Shown: positions 1 to 6,953 of the stretch, piece after piece | How the letters are laid out: each line of letters opens with the position of its first letter | Position numbering within the stretch: position 1 is the first letter of the stretch | Assembly: GCA_019245555.1 (NCBI GenBank) | Contig: JAFARH010000068.1 | Location: forward strand, 1-12,914 | DNA from: Betaproteobacteria bacterium | GTDB taxonomy: Bacteria > Pseudomonadota > Gammaproteobacteria > Burkholderiales > SG8-39 | DNA length: 12,914 bases | Direction of reading: 5' to 3' | Position numbers and translations under genes: made by a program | Notes under the pieces: model-generated | The model's input: only the letters and a program-made list of their open reading frames with translations | The model's database searches: none | What the model was told of the DNA's origin: nothing

Positions 1-141
1 ATGCGCCTCTACGAGGCGGATTCCATGACGCACTGCGCGACACAGAAGACCGTCGAAGTCTGCTTCGATACCAAGGCGCGCAAAGGCGTGCCGCTGCCCG
101 AGGATGTCAAGGCAAAGTTAGCGAAGATCTGCGTCGGCTGA
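1..141 (+). CDS. Acyl-CoA thioesterase-like protein, C-terminal fragment
   Basis: This is the last 46 codons of a gene that begins left of the window, ending at TGA 139-141. The ATG at base 1 is probably an internal methionine of a longer protein. The fragment reads like the final beta strand and tail of a 4-hydroxybenzoyl-CoA-type hotdog thioesterase: an Ala-Thr turn (ATQKTVEVCFD), then an acidic strand end, then a Pro-Leu-Pro-Glu-Asp segment and a short closing helix. Such enzymes hydrolyse acyl-CoA thioesters in the cytoplasm. The catalytic region is not in the window, so function and length cannot be confirmed. The gene converges with the small lipoprotein gene, whose stop lies 10 bases away. 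An unrelated protein with a similar tail cannot be excluded. Confidence 0.5.
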   Translation: MRLYEADSMTHCATQKTVEVCFDTKARKGVPLPEDVKAKLAKICVG

Positions 142-151
142 GGCGGCGGCG

Positions 152-379
152 TTACTGGCCGAGCTTCGGAGAGATCTGGGAGTTCCGCTCCATCTGGTAA
201 TCGTCCTTCGACATGCCGCCGACCGTCGAGGCGCCGGCGTCGTCCGGGACAGGCAGCCGGCTGCCCGTGATGTAACCACGTGACTGCGCTGGCGTCGCCG
301 CGCCAGCCTGCTCCGGTTCGGTGGCGCAGCCGTAGGTAACTGCGAGAAGCGCGGCGAGAAGCGTGATTCGGACTTGCAT
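152..379 (-). CDS. Small predicted lipoprotein of unknown function
   Basis: A 75-residue protein with a lipoprotein-type signal: Arg4, a hydrophobic stretch (residues 5-14) and a cysteine at position 18 in TYGC. The -3 and -2 residues (Thr, Tyr) are not ideal for a lipobox, so lipidation is likely but not certain. The mature part is short and polar, with a YITGSRLPVPDD segment and a Gly-Gly-Met-Ser-Lys-Asp-Asp stretch; no catalytic motif is visible. Small lipoproteins with an (I/V)TGS(R/N)(L/I)P segment are, from memory, common in betaproteobacteria, but I know of no assigned role. The ATG at 379 is preceded by an AAGGGA Shine-Dalgarno-like sequence about 8 bases upstream. The gene is divergent from the fmdB-type gene across a 96-base gap. 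Confidence 0.7.
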   Translation of the reverse strand: MQVRITLLAALLAVTYGCATEPEQAGAATPAQSRGYITGSRLPVPDDAGASTVGGMSKDDYQMERNSQISPKLGQ

Positions 380-475
380 TATTGCTTTCCCTTAGTTCGT
401 AATTAAGCAAAGCTCGAGTGTAGAGGACGTGCACGCGTCGCCGCTGCAATTGTTTCATCTGTAAAATGGCGCGCC
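380..475. promoter_or_regulatory. Divergent intergenic region, lipoprotein / fmdB
   Basis: This 96-base gap separates two divergent genes and is clearly more A/T-rich in its two halves than the coding DNA around it. On the plus strand the hexamer TAAAAT (462-467) ends 8 bases before the GTG of the fmdB-type gene. On the minus strand there is a purine-rich AAGGGA before the lipoprotein ATG and a weak -10-like TACACT (complement of 417-422). I see no convincing -35 for either direction. No RNA gene or terminator hairpin is visible. Confidence 0.4.
462..467 (+). promoter_or_regulatory. Candidate -10 (TAAAAT) for the fmdB-type gene
   Basis: TAAAAT matches the -10 consensus at five of six positions. 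It ends 8 bases before the GTG start at 476, so transcription would begin at or within a few bases of the start codon. There is no Shine-Dalgarno between the hexamer and the GTG, consistent with a leaderless message. No good -35 lies 16-18 bases upstream. Confidence 0.35.
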
Positions 476-691
476 GTGCCAATCTACGAATACAGCTGTC
501 GGAGTTGCGCGCACGAGTTTGAAACGCTGGTGCGAGGCGGCGAGACGCCGAGCTGCGTGCGCTGCGCGAGCACGGCGCTCAGCAAAAAATTGTCGGTGTT
601 CGCCACGCAAGGCGAATCCACCGACTCAGCGCCCGCTGGTTGTGGTACCTGCGGCCATCCCGGCGGCCCGGGATCCTGCTCCGTCAACTAG
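476..691 (+). CDS. FmdB-family zinc ribbon protein
   Basis: A 71-residue protein that opens with the FmdB/CxxC_CxxC_SSSS signature MPIYEYSCRSC. Two CxxC knuckles, Cys8/Cys11 and Cys27/Cys30, form a zinc ribbon. The C-terminal tail is rich in Cys and Gly (CGTCG near 56-60, then GGPGSC), as is usual for proteobacterial members. Length is normal for the family. The name comes from a putative regulator of a formamidase/amidase operon in a methylotroph; the molecular role of most members is unknown. The GTG start is fixed by the conserved MP(I/L)YEY N-terminus; the nearby ATG at 466 is out of frame. Its TAG overlaps the stop of the opposing retropepsin gene in the shared bases CTAG. Confidence 0.9.
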   Translation: MPIYEYSCRSCAHEFETLVRGGETPSCVRCASTALSKKLSVFATQGESTDSAPAGCGTCGHPGGPGSCSVN

Positions 692-1653
692 CGCAGGTCG
701 TGGCAGTTCCTGTCGGTGCCGGTGGGGAACACGGTGCCGCCGGCATAGGTGAAGTACAGCTTGCGCTGGCTGTTCGAGACGAAAACCCGGTGCGCCCGCA
801 GGAAGTCCATGCCGAGGATCATCTGCGGCTGCTCCGCGAAGCGGCCCGCCTGCCGGCCGCCGACCTGGCTCACGCTCGACTCGCGCGTGAAATCGGCGAT
901 GCGTAGCGTCGGATTGCGGATTACCTCGTTGCCGATGGCGAAGCTCTGGAAGGGCGCGCTCCAGTAATCGAGCGCCGGGCGGCCGATGCCGATGCTGCAG
1001 CCGGCGGTGACTACGCCATCGGTCCTCGCGTTGATACCGAGGCGCACCGACTCAGCCATCGTCACAGCAGACACAGTTGCGCCGCTGTCGACGACGGCGA
1101 GCGTCGGCCGGCCATTCACCGCCACGCCCACGAGGATTTCGCCGGTTCCCTGGATCTGGGCTTCGACGGGCCGCGCGTCAGTCCAGTAGGAGAGCGCGGA
1201 GCCGGCGCAATCGCGCGTCTGGAATAGGCGGATCGCACGGTTTGCCAGGTCGAACTCGAAGTCCACCGCGGCGAAGAAGTCGTAGCCGAGGACGAGGGCG
1301 ACGACCTGCGCGCCGAAATCCTGCTCCGGCGAGACGAGCACGTTCCAGTCCTTGCGCTTGGCCGGCCCGATGCGCAGCTCGTCCAGTCGCACCGACTCGA
1401 GCCCGGTCGTGCCGACGTTGGTGCGCGTGAGCATCATGCTCGCCACCGCGGAGCGGGTGACGAAGCTCCTCTGCGAGCCGGTGTCGATCAGGATGGAGAC
1501 CTTGTTGCCGTTGATCTCGCCGTCGATGATCGGCAGGTTGCGCTCCAGCCGCACCGGCCACTCCTCGATGCGGATGAGCTTGCAATCCGACGGCGCCGCG
1601 GCGGTGTGCCCCGCGGCAAGCACGGCCAGCGCGGCCAGGATCCACTTTCTCAT
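688..1653 (-). CDS. Exported tandem retropepsin-like aspartic protease
   Basis: A 321-residue protein with an N-terminal signal peptide (Arg2, Lys3, hydrophobic 5-14, AAA near 18-20), so it acts in the periplasm or outside the cell. It contains two retropepsin-like halves. The first has the active-site motif IDTGS (Asp57-Thr-Gly) and a downstream LGYDFF (122-127). The second has VDSGA (Asp189-Ser-Gly) and LGMDFL (280-285). Each half therefore carries one catalytic Asp plus the hydrophobic-Gly-x-Asp-Phe element typical of the fold. Two copies in one chain could make an intramolecular dimer equivalent to the retroviral homodimer. It lies 9 bases after the hydroxy-acid oxidase gene on the same strand and is probably co-transcribed with it. 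No strong Shine-Dalgarno precedes the ATG. Proteolytic activity is inferred from motifs only. Confidence 0.85.
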   Translation of the reverse strand: MRKWILAALAVLAAGHTAAAPSDCKLIRIEEWPVRLERNLPIIDGEINGNKVSILIDTGSQRSFVTRSAVASMMLTRTNVGTTGLESVRLDELRIGPAKRKDWNVLVSPEQDFGAQVVALVLGYDFFAAVDFEFDLANRAIRLFQTRDCAGSALSYWTDARPVEAQIQGTGEILVGVAVNGRPTLAVVDSGATVSAVTMAESVRLGINARTDGVVTAGCSIGIGRPALDYWSAPFQSFAIGNEVIRNPTLRIADFTRESSVSQVGGRQAGRFAEQPQMILGMDFLRAHRVFVSNSQRKLYFTYAGGTVFPTGTDRNCHDLR

Positions 1654-1662
1654 GGGGCGAGC

Positions 1663-2748
1663 TTACTCGACGGGAGGAAGCGGAAACGCGCTGAAGGTAT
1701 CGGGCTGGCGCACACCTATCGCCTGGGCGAGATGGCGCGCCTTGAGCTCGCTATAGGACGTCACCCCGAGAAGTCCTAGACAGATGCGTATCTCGTCCTC
1801 CAGGAGCTCGAGCGCCTTCACCAACCCGTCGACGCCGCCCGCCGCAAGGCCCAGGCACGCGAGCCGGCCGATGCCGACGGTCTTCGCGCCGAGCGCGATT
1901 GCTTTCACCACGTCGGTGCCGCGCATGAAGCCGCCATCGACCCAGACTTCGGCCTTGCCTTTGACGGCCTTCACCACCTCCGGGAGGACGGCAGCGCTCC
2001 CCAGGCCGTGATCGAGCTGGCGGCCGCCGTGGTTCGATACATAGACGACTTCCACCCCGTGCTCGACGCAGAGCTCGGCATCCTCGGCGGTCGCTACACC
2101 CTTGATGATGAGCGGCAGGTCGGGATACTTGTCCTTGAAGCGCTTGACGTGACTCCAGTTGAGTCCGGCCTGGAAGGCGGCTCCTTCGATGGCGCGGGCG
2201 CGCCAGGGCTTGACGAACCGGCCGAGGAGGTCGCGCTCGCGCCGGCTGTAGGCCGCCACGTCGACGGTGAAGCAGAAAGCACAGAATCCGTTGTCGCGCG
2301 CACGGCGTATGAAGTCATCGACCCAGGCATCATCGCCGCGCACATAGAGCTGGAACACCCGTGTGGTCTGTGCCGCGCCCGCCGTCTGCTCGAGGCCCGG
2401 CTGGCAGACCGAGGAGAGCATCTGCGGTACGCCGAACTGCGCCGCGCCGCGCGCCGCGGTCGCAGCGCCGCCTTCGACGATCGACTCGAGGCCGCCGATC
2501 GGCGCGAGCATCACCGGCAGTCGCGCCTTGCGGCCGAGAAAGCTTGCCGTGCTGTCGATCCGGCTCACATCTCGCAGGACGCGCGGCCGGAATGCGATTT
2601 CGTCGAGCGCCCGCCGGTTGCGCAGCACGGTCGTCTCGGTCTCGGCGCCGCCGATCAAGTAAGCCCAAGGGCCTGGCGGCAGGTTGCGCTTCGCCGCCTG
2701 ATAGATCTCCTGCAGGGTCAGGAACTCCTGAGTGAATGGTGCATTCAT
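1663..2748 (-). CDS. FMN-dependent alpha-hydroxy-acid oxidase/dehydrogenase
   Basis: A 361-residue TIM-barrel flavoprotein of the glycolate oxidase / L-lactate dehydrogenase (LldD) family, which oxidises 2-hydroxy acids to 2-oxo acids. The active-site residues of the family can be placed: Tyr30, Tyr135, Asp163, Arg170, Lys216 (IIKGV), and the signature SNHGGRQLD with His240 and Arg243. FMN-phosphate binding elements are DGG 271-273 and GR 294-295. Length is normal and there is no signal peptide, so it is cytoplasmic or peripherally membrane-bound. The exact substrate (lactate, glycolate, mandelate or other) cannot be read from the sequence. The ATG at 2748 is the only usable start: an in-frame stop lies 7 codons upstream. 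It is divergent from the prolyl oligopeptidase gene and leads the retropepsin gene. Confidence 0.92.
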   Translation of the reverse strand: MNAPFTQEFLTLQEIYQAAKRNLPPGPWAYLIGGAETETTVLRNRRALDEIAFRPRVLRDVSRIDSTASFLGRKARLPVMLAPIGGLESIVEGGAATAARGAAQFGVPQMLSSVCQPGLEQTAGAAQTTRVFQLYVRGDDAWVDDFIRRARDNGFCAFCFTVDVAAYSRRERDLLGRFVKPWRARAIEGAAFQAGLNWSHVKRFKDKYPDLPLIIKGVATAEDAELCVEHGVEVVYVSNHGGRQLDHGLGSAAVLPEVVKAVKGKAEVWVDGGFMRGTDVVKAIALGAKTVGIGRLACLGLAAGGVDGLVKALELLEDEIRICLGLLGVTSYSELKARHLAQAIGVRQPDTFSAFPLPPVE

Positions 2749-2780
2749 CGGCCGCCATGCTAACCGTTAACATTGCGGCT
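2749..2780. promoter_or_regulatory. 32-bp divergent promoter region, hydroxy-acid oxidase / prolyl oligopeptidase
   Basis: Only 32 bases separate the two start codons. Each direction has a TANNNT hexamer near its start: TAGCAT on the minus strand (complement of 2757-2762, 8 bases before ATG 2748) and TAACAT on the plus strand (2768-2773, 7 bases before ATG 2781). A small dyad TAAC-C-GTTA (2761-2769) overlaps both. Neither start has a clear Shine-Dalgarno. Any -35 elements would lie inside the opposite coding region and are weak. Confidence 0.4.
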
Positions 2781-4901
2781 ATGCACACCCCTCTTATCGC
2801 CGCATTCGCGCTCGCTGCCGGGACGGCACTTGCGCAACCGCTGAAGTACCCCGAGGCGCCGAAGAAACCGGTCACCGACACCTACTTCGACACGAAGGTC
2901 GTCGAAGACTATCGCTGGCTCGAGAACGGCAAGGACCCCGCGGTCCGCGACTGGAGCCTGAAGCAGCTCGCGGTCACGCGCGGCTACCTCGACGCGCTGC
3001 CGCAGCGCCCGATCCTGAAGCAACGGCTTTCGGAGCTCCTCAACACGTCGCCGGTGCGCTACTTCGATTTCAAGCACACGCGCGGCGGCTTCTTCGCGCT
3101 GAAGCGCCAGCCGCCGAAGAATCAGCCGATGCTGGTGGTGATGAAGTCGGCAGGCGACACGGCAAGCGAGCGCGTGCTGCTCGATCCGAACGTGGTCAAT
3201 GCGAAGGCCACGACCGCGATCGATTTCTACGAAGCCTCGATCGATGGGCGCTATGTCGCCGTGTCGCTCTCGGAAAATGGCAGCGAGGATGGCTCTGCTC
3301 ATGTGATCGAGGTCGCCACCGGCAAGCGGCTGAAGGATGTCGTGCCGCGTGTCGCGTATCCGACCGGCGGCGGAGATATCGCGTGGGACGAGAAGGCGAG
3401 TGGCTTCTATTACACGCGCTATCCGCAGGGCAACGAGCGGCCCAAGGCAGACGCCAACTTCTACCAGCAGGTCTGGTTCCACAAGCTCGGCACACCCGTG
3501 AGCGCCGACAAGTACGTCATCGGCAAGGAGTTCCCGCGCATTGCGGAAACGCAGCTCTCGACGACGCGCGACGGGCGCTGGGTGCTGGCGAGCGTCGCCA
3601 ATGGCGACGGCGGCGAATACGCCTTCTACCTGAAGAACCCCGCCGGCAAGTGGACCAAGGTTGCGGACTTTGCCGACAACGTGCGCGGCATGGTGCTTGG
3701 CTATGACGGACGGCTCTTCGCGCTCGCGAAGGGCACGACCCCTCGCGGCCGCGTGCTGGCCATGTCGCTCGACAATCCGAGGCTCGCAGAGGCGACCCTC
3801 CTCGTCCCGCAGAGCGACGACGTCATACAGTCGATCGCGCCGACGGAGAACTGCCTCTACGTGGTGTACCTTGCCGGCGGGCCGAGCGAGATCCGGCGAC
3901 TCGACTTCAAGGGCGGCGCAGTGAGCAAGCTGCCTTCCGAGCCCGTGTCGAGTAACTACATCGGTTCACGGCTCGACGGTGACGAGATCCTCTTCGGCAG
4001 CTCGAGCTACCTGCAGCCGCTTGCGTGGTTCCGCTACGCACCCAATGGGACCCTGGAGCGCACCGCGCTCGCGGCTCCGTCGCAGGTGAGCTTCGCCGAC
4101 GCCGAGGTGGTGCGCGAAATGGCGACGTCCAAGGACGGCACCAAGGTGCCAGTGAACATCGTCATGAAGAAGGGCACGAAGCTCGATGGTTCGAATCCGG
4201 TCCTTCTCACCGGCTACGGCGGCTACGGCATTTCAATGCAGCCGTACTTCTCCGAGAGCCGGCGCGTGTGGCTCGACGCAGGCGGCATCTTCGCGGTGGC
4301 GAACCTGCGCGGCGGGGGTGAATTCGGCGAAGCCTGGCACCTCGCCGGAAATCTGACGAAGAAGCAGGCGGTGTTCGATGACATGATCGCCGTCGCCGAG
4401 CACCTGGTCTCGCGCGGCTACACGAAGCCCGAGCGCCTCGCCGCCATTGGCGGCAGCAACGGCGGCCTCCTGATGGGCGCGATCCTTACGCAGCGCCCGG
4501 AACTCTTCCGCGCCATCGTCAGCGCAGTCGGCATCTACGACATGCTGCGCGTCGAGCTCACGCCAAACGGCGCGTTCAACGTCACCGAGTTCGGTACGGT
4601 GAAGGATCCTGCGCAGTTCAAGGCGCTCTACGCCTATTCGCCCTATCACCACGTGAAGGACGGCATCGCGTATCCCGCGGTGATGCTGACCTCAGGCGAG
4701 AACGATGGTCGCGTCGATCCCTACAACTCGCGGAAGATGGCGGCGCGATTGCAGGCAGCTAATCCGACTGGGCGGCCCGTGCTGCTGCGCATGAGCATGG
4801 ACACCGGGCACGGGCAGGGCACGCCGCTCAAGACGCGCGTCGAGGAAGAGTCCGACACTTACGCCTTCCTGATGGCCCAGCTCGGGATGACGCTGCAGTA
4901 A
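2781..4901 (+). CDS. Prolyl oligopeptidase family serine peptidase (S9A), exported
   Basis: A 706-residue S9 peptidase that cleaves short peptides, typically after proline. An N-terminal beta-propeller (about residues 60-410) covers a C-terminal alpha/beta-hydrolase domain. The catalytic triad is visible: Ser559 in GGSNGG, Asp642 in ENDGRVDP and His677 in DTGHGQG. Length is normal for prolyl endopeptidases. I chose ATG 2781 because it puts a hydrophobic signal segment directly at the N-terminus, ending ALA-Q at 18-19, so the enzyme is probably periplasmic. The n-region has no Lys or Arg, which is unusual for a signal peptide. In-frame ATGs at 2736 and 2757 would add 15 or 8 residues; 2736 would overlap the divergent gene. 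It converges on the VWA gene with 4 bases between stop codons. Confidence 0.93.
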   Translation: MHTPLIAAFALAAGTALAQPLKYPEAPKKPVTDTYFDTKVVEDYRWLENGKDPAVRDWSLKQLAVTRGYLDALPQRPILKQRLSELLNTSPVRYFDFKHTRGGFFALKRQPPKNQPMLVVMKSAGDTASERVLLDPNVVNAKATTAIDFYEASIDGRYVAVSLSENGSEDGSAHVIEVATGKRLKDVVPRVAYPTGGGDIAWDEKASGFYYTRYPQGNERPKADANFYQQVWFHKLGTPVSADKYVIGKEFPRIAETQLSTTRDGRWVLASVANGDGGEYAFYLKNPAGKWTKVADFADNVRGMVLGYDGRLFALAKGTTPRGRVLAMSLDNPRLAEATLLVPQSDDVIQSIAPTENCLYVVYLAGGPSEIRRLDFKGGAVSKLPSEPVSSNYIGSRLDGDEILFGSSSYLQPLAWFRYAPNGTLERTALAAPSQVSFADAEVVREMATSKDGTKVPVNIVMKKGTKLDGSNPVLLTGYGGYGISMQPYFSESRRVWLDAGGIFAVANLRGGGEFGEAWHLAGNLTKKQAVFDDMIAVAEHLVSRGYTKPERLAAIGGSNGGLLMGAILTQRPELFRAIVSAVGIYDMLRVELTPNGAFNVTEFGTVKDPAQFKALYAYSPYHHVKDGIAYPAVMLTSGENDGRVDPYNSRKMAARLQAANPTGRPVLLRMSMDTGHGQGTPLKTRVEEESDTYAFLMAQLGMTLQ

Positions 4902-4910
4902 CGCGTTACT
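4897..4910. repeat. 14-bp perfect palindrome spanning two convergent stop codons
   Basis: The 14 bases AGTAACGCGTTACT are self-complementary. They contain the TAA stop of the prolyl oligopeptidase gene (4899-4901) and, on the other strand, the TAA stop of the VWA gene (4906-4908). There is no U-tract on either side, so it is not a classical intrinsic terminator. Confidence 0.6.
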
Positions 4911-6078
4911 TGGCGAGGAGCCGCATCGCCCGCTCGAGGCCCTCGAGCGTGGTCGGGTACATGCGGCCATTCATCAGCTCCTTGATGACGCCGATCGACT
5001 GGCGGTAGCCCCAGATCTCCTCGGGCTCGGGGTTGAGCCAGACGCACTTCGGATAGACGTCGGTGATGCGCTTGATCCACACCGCGCCCGGCTCTTCGTT
5101 GAAGTATTCGACCGAGCCGCCGGGCTGCAGGATCTCGTAAGGACTCATCGTCGCATCGCCGACGAAGATGACTTTGTAGTCATGCCCGTACTTGTGGAGC
5201 AGCTCCCACGTTTTTGTACGCTCGGAATGCCGGCGCCGGTTGTCCTTCCACACGAAGTCGTACAGGCAGTTGTGGAAGTAGAAGAACTCGAGGTGCTTGA
5301 ACTCGGTCTTCGCAGCGGAGAAGAGCTCTTCCGCCAGCTTGATGTGGTCGTCCATCGTGCCGCCGATATCCATCAGCATCAGCACCTTGATCGCGTTCCT
5401 GCGCTCCGGGCGCATATGGATATCGAGGTAGGCCTTGCGGGCCGTTGCGTCGATCGTGCCCGGCAGGTCGAACTCGTCCGGCGCGCCGTCGCGCGCAAAT
5501 TTGCGCAGACGCCGGAGCGCGACCTTGATATTCCGCGTGCCGAGCTCTACGGAGTCATCGAGGTTGCGGTATTCGCGCTGGTCCCACACCTTCACCGCGG
5601 AGCGGTTGCGGCCCTTCTCCTGTCCGATACGGATGCCTTCCGGGTTGTAGCCGTACGCGCCGAAAGGCGAGGTGCCCCCGGTGCCGATCCATTTGTTGCC
5701 GCCCTGGTGCCGCCCTTTCTGCTCCTCGAGCCGCTGCTTCAGCGTTTCCATCAGCTTTTCCCAGCCGCCGAGCGCCTGGATCTGCTTCTTCTCCTCCTCT
5801 GAAAGCGTCAGCTCGACCTGTTTCAGCAACCACTCGAGCGGAATCTGCGCCTCGATGCCGGGGACCGTCTCGACGCCTTGCCAGAACTCGGCGAAAGCGC
5901 GGTCGAACTTGTCGTAGTTCGCCTCGTCTTTCACGAGCGCCGTGCGCGATAGGTAGTAGAAGTCGTCGACCGACGGGCCGATCACGTTCTTGTCCATCGC
6001 CTCGAGCAGCGTCAGGTATTCCTTGATGGAGACCGGCAGCCGGTGGCTCTTCAGTTTCAGGAAGAAATCGATCAGCAC
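4906..6078 (-). CDS. CoxE-like VWA domain protein, partner of MoxR ATPase
   Basis: A 390-residue cytoplasmic protein of the CoxE-like VWA family. The N-terminal helical part (about 1-100) opens with LIDFFLKLKSHRLPVSIKEY, the usual start of this family. A charged linker follows (about 100-150), then a VWA domain at about 220-385. The MIDAS region is DIGGTMDD (237-244), with GDATMSPYE (307-315) further on; the canonical DxSxS is thus degenerate, with Gly and Thr at the Ser positions. CoxE-type proteins work with a MoxR/CoxD AAA+ ATPase in enzyme maturation; the matching ATPase lies at 8751-9596. I chose GTG 6078 over an upstream in-frame GTG at 6126, which would overlap the divergent response regulator gene. 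CATAAT lies 6 bases upstream of GTG 6078 and there is no Shine-Dalgarno. Confidence 0.88.
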   Translation of the reverse strand: MLIDFFLKLKSHRLPVSIKEYLTLLEAMDKNVIGPSVDDFYYLSRTALVKDEANYDKFDRAFAEFWQGVETVPGIEAQIPLEWLLKQVELTLSEEEKKQIQALGGWEKLMETLKQRLEEQKGRHQGGNKWIGTGGTSPFGAYGYNPEGIRIGQEKGRNRSAVKVWDQREYRNLDDSVELGTRNIKVALRRLRKFARDGAPDEFDLPGTIDATARKAYLDIHMRPERRNAIKVLMLMDIGGTMDDHIKLAEELFSAAKTEFKHLEFFYFHNCLYDFVWKDNRRRHSERTKTWELLHKYGHDYKVIFVGDATMSPYEILQPGGSVEYFNEEPGAVWIKRITDVYPKCVWLNPEPEEIWGYRQSIGVIKELMNGRMYPTTLEGLERAMRLLAK

Positions 6079-6084
6079 GCTCGC

Positions 6085-6090
6085 ATTATG
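6085..6090 (-). promoter_or_regulatory. Candidate -10 (CATAAT) for the VWA gene
   Basis: On the minus strand CATAAT matches TATAAT at five of six positions and ends 6 bases before the GTG at 6078. With normal spacing, transcription would start at or next to the start codon. The intergenic gap to the divergent response regulator is only 26 bases, so any -35 would sit inside or at the edge of that gene; the sequence there is a poor match. Confidence 0.35.
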
Positions 6091-6104
6091 GTGCAATAGC
6101 GTCC

Positions 6105-6497
6105 ATGGAGCCGAAGCCCAGCGCACTGGTGGTCGAGGACGACGACCCGATGGCCGAGATCCTGAAGTTCGTTTTCGAGCAAATGGGGTTCGAGGTTAAG
6201 CGCGCCGTCGACTGCAAGTCCGCCGCGGCCCTCATTGGGACGATGCCGGCGCCCGCGCTCGCGACGCTCGACATCGGGCTGCCCGACGGCAGCGGCGTCG
6301 ACCTCATCATCCAGATCAAGTCGACGCCGGGCTGGGAGCGCGTGCCGATCGTCATGATCACCGCGACGCCGAAAGACGAGCAGGTGAACTGGGCGATCAA
6401 GTCCGGCGCGAAGGGCTACATCGTGAAGCCATTCAAGCCCGACCAGCTTCGCGAGGTCGTGAACAAGGTCATGGCGCGGAAGAAGCCCGCCGCCTAG
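6105..6497 (+). CDS. Single-domain (receiver-only) response regulator
   Basis: A 130-residue protein consisting of one REC domain. The acidic pocket is Glu11-Asp12-Asp13 in VVEDDDP, the phospho-accepting aspartate is Asp56 in LDIGLPDGSG, the switch residue is Thr86 in VMITA, and Lys108 lies in VKPF. All key residues are present, so it should accept phosphate from a histidine kinase. There is no output domain, so it would act by protein-protein contact, like CheY or a phosphorelay intermediate. No kinase is encoded in the window. It is divergent from the VWA gene (26 bases) and ends 3 bases from the stop of the opposing VOC gene. No Shine-Dalgarno is evident before ATG 6105; a -10-like TATGGT lies at 6087-6092. 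Confidence 0.9.
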   Translation: MEPKPSALVVEDDDPMAEILKFVFEQMGFEVKRAVDCKSAAALIGTMPAPALATLDIGLPDGSGVDLIIQIKSTPGWERVPIVMITATPKDEQVNWAIKSGAKGYIVKPFKPDQLREVVNKVMARKKPAA

Positions 6498-6500
6498 GGG

Positions 6501-6953
6501 TTAGTTCTCCGGGACGTATTCCACTACGCCGCCGATAGAAGAGAGGTCCTCCGCGCGGCCGCGCAGCTCGACGACGTTGAGATCAGGGTCGCGCATGAAC
6601 ACGGAGACGTGCCCATCGCGGCCGAATGACACCGGCCCCTGGGTGATGCGCACGCCGTGCTCGCGCAGCGCCTCGATCGTCGCCTTGATCGAGCTCACGC
6701 GCAGCGCGACGTGCGTGTAGCCAGGGTACTTCTCCCGGACATCCATCAGCACGTTCTTGCCGCCACTATCAGCGTTAGCGTTGAAGACGAGATTCAGCTC
6801 GACGCCGTGCGCGTTCTTCACCACCGCCACGGCATCGTTGGCGGCCTTGTGTTCGAGCTCGAAGCCGAGCATGGCGTAGAACTTCATGGCGCGATCGAGA
6901 TCCTTGACGCGCACGCCGATGTGGTCGACCGCCGGGACGTCGATGCGCTTCAG
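6501..6953 (-). CDS. VOC family (glyoxalase/dioxygenase fold) protein
   Basis: With the start proposed here it is a 150-residue vicinal-oxygen-chelate protein of two beta-alpha-beta-beta-beta repeats. Four residues sit where glyoxalase I-type proteins bind metal: His11 (VDHIGV), Glu52 (VELNL), His81 (THVAL) and Glu129 (VVELRG). The substrate is unknown; lyase, isomerase or ring-cleaving roles are all possible, probably linked to the compound handled by the neighbouring SDR and Bug receptor. No ATG, GTG or TTG lies between an in-frame GTG at 6995 and the domain. I favour the CTG at 6951-6953: it overlaps the receptor's TGA as CTGA and follows AAGGAGG at 4-base spacing, exactly as in the receptor gene. 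The GTG at 6995 has no Shine-Dalgarno and would overlap the receptor by 46 bases. Confidence 0.85.
   Translation of the reverse strand: MKRIDVPAVDHIGVRVKDLDRAMKFYAMLGFELEHKAANDAVAVVKNAHGVELNLVFNANADSGGKNVLMDVREKYPGYTHVALRVSSIKATIEALREHGVRITQGPVSFGRDGHVSVFMRDPDLNVVELRGRAEDLSSIGGVVEYVPEN

Noticed and set aside
2008..2763. Plus-strand open frame of 251 codons opposite the hydroxy-acid oxidase
   Set aside because: Composition is Arg/Ala/Glu-rich with no recognisable domain; the opposite strand has full active-site motifs.
2736..2780. Earlier in-frame ATGs (2736, 2757) for the prolyl oligopeptidase
   Set aside because: The 2736 start would overlap the divergent oxidase gene, both displace the signal peptide from the N-terminus, and neither has a Shine-Dalgarno.
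2760..3482. Minus-strand open frame of 240 codons opposite the prolyl oligopeptidase
   Set aside because: Arg/His-rich shadow frame without motifs. It lies wholly inside a well-supported gene.
6079..6126. Upstream in-frame GTG (6126) for the VWA protein
   Set aside because: It would overlap the divergent response regulator. The family N-terminus (LIDFFLKLK) begins right after the GTG at 6078.
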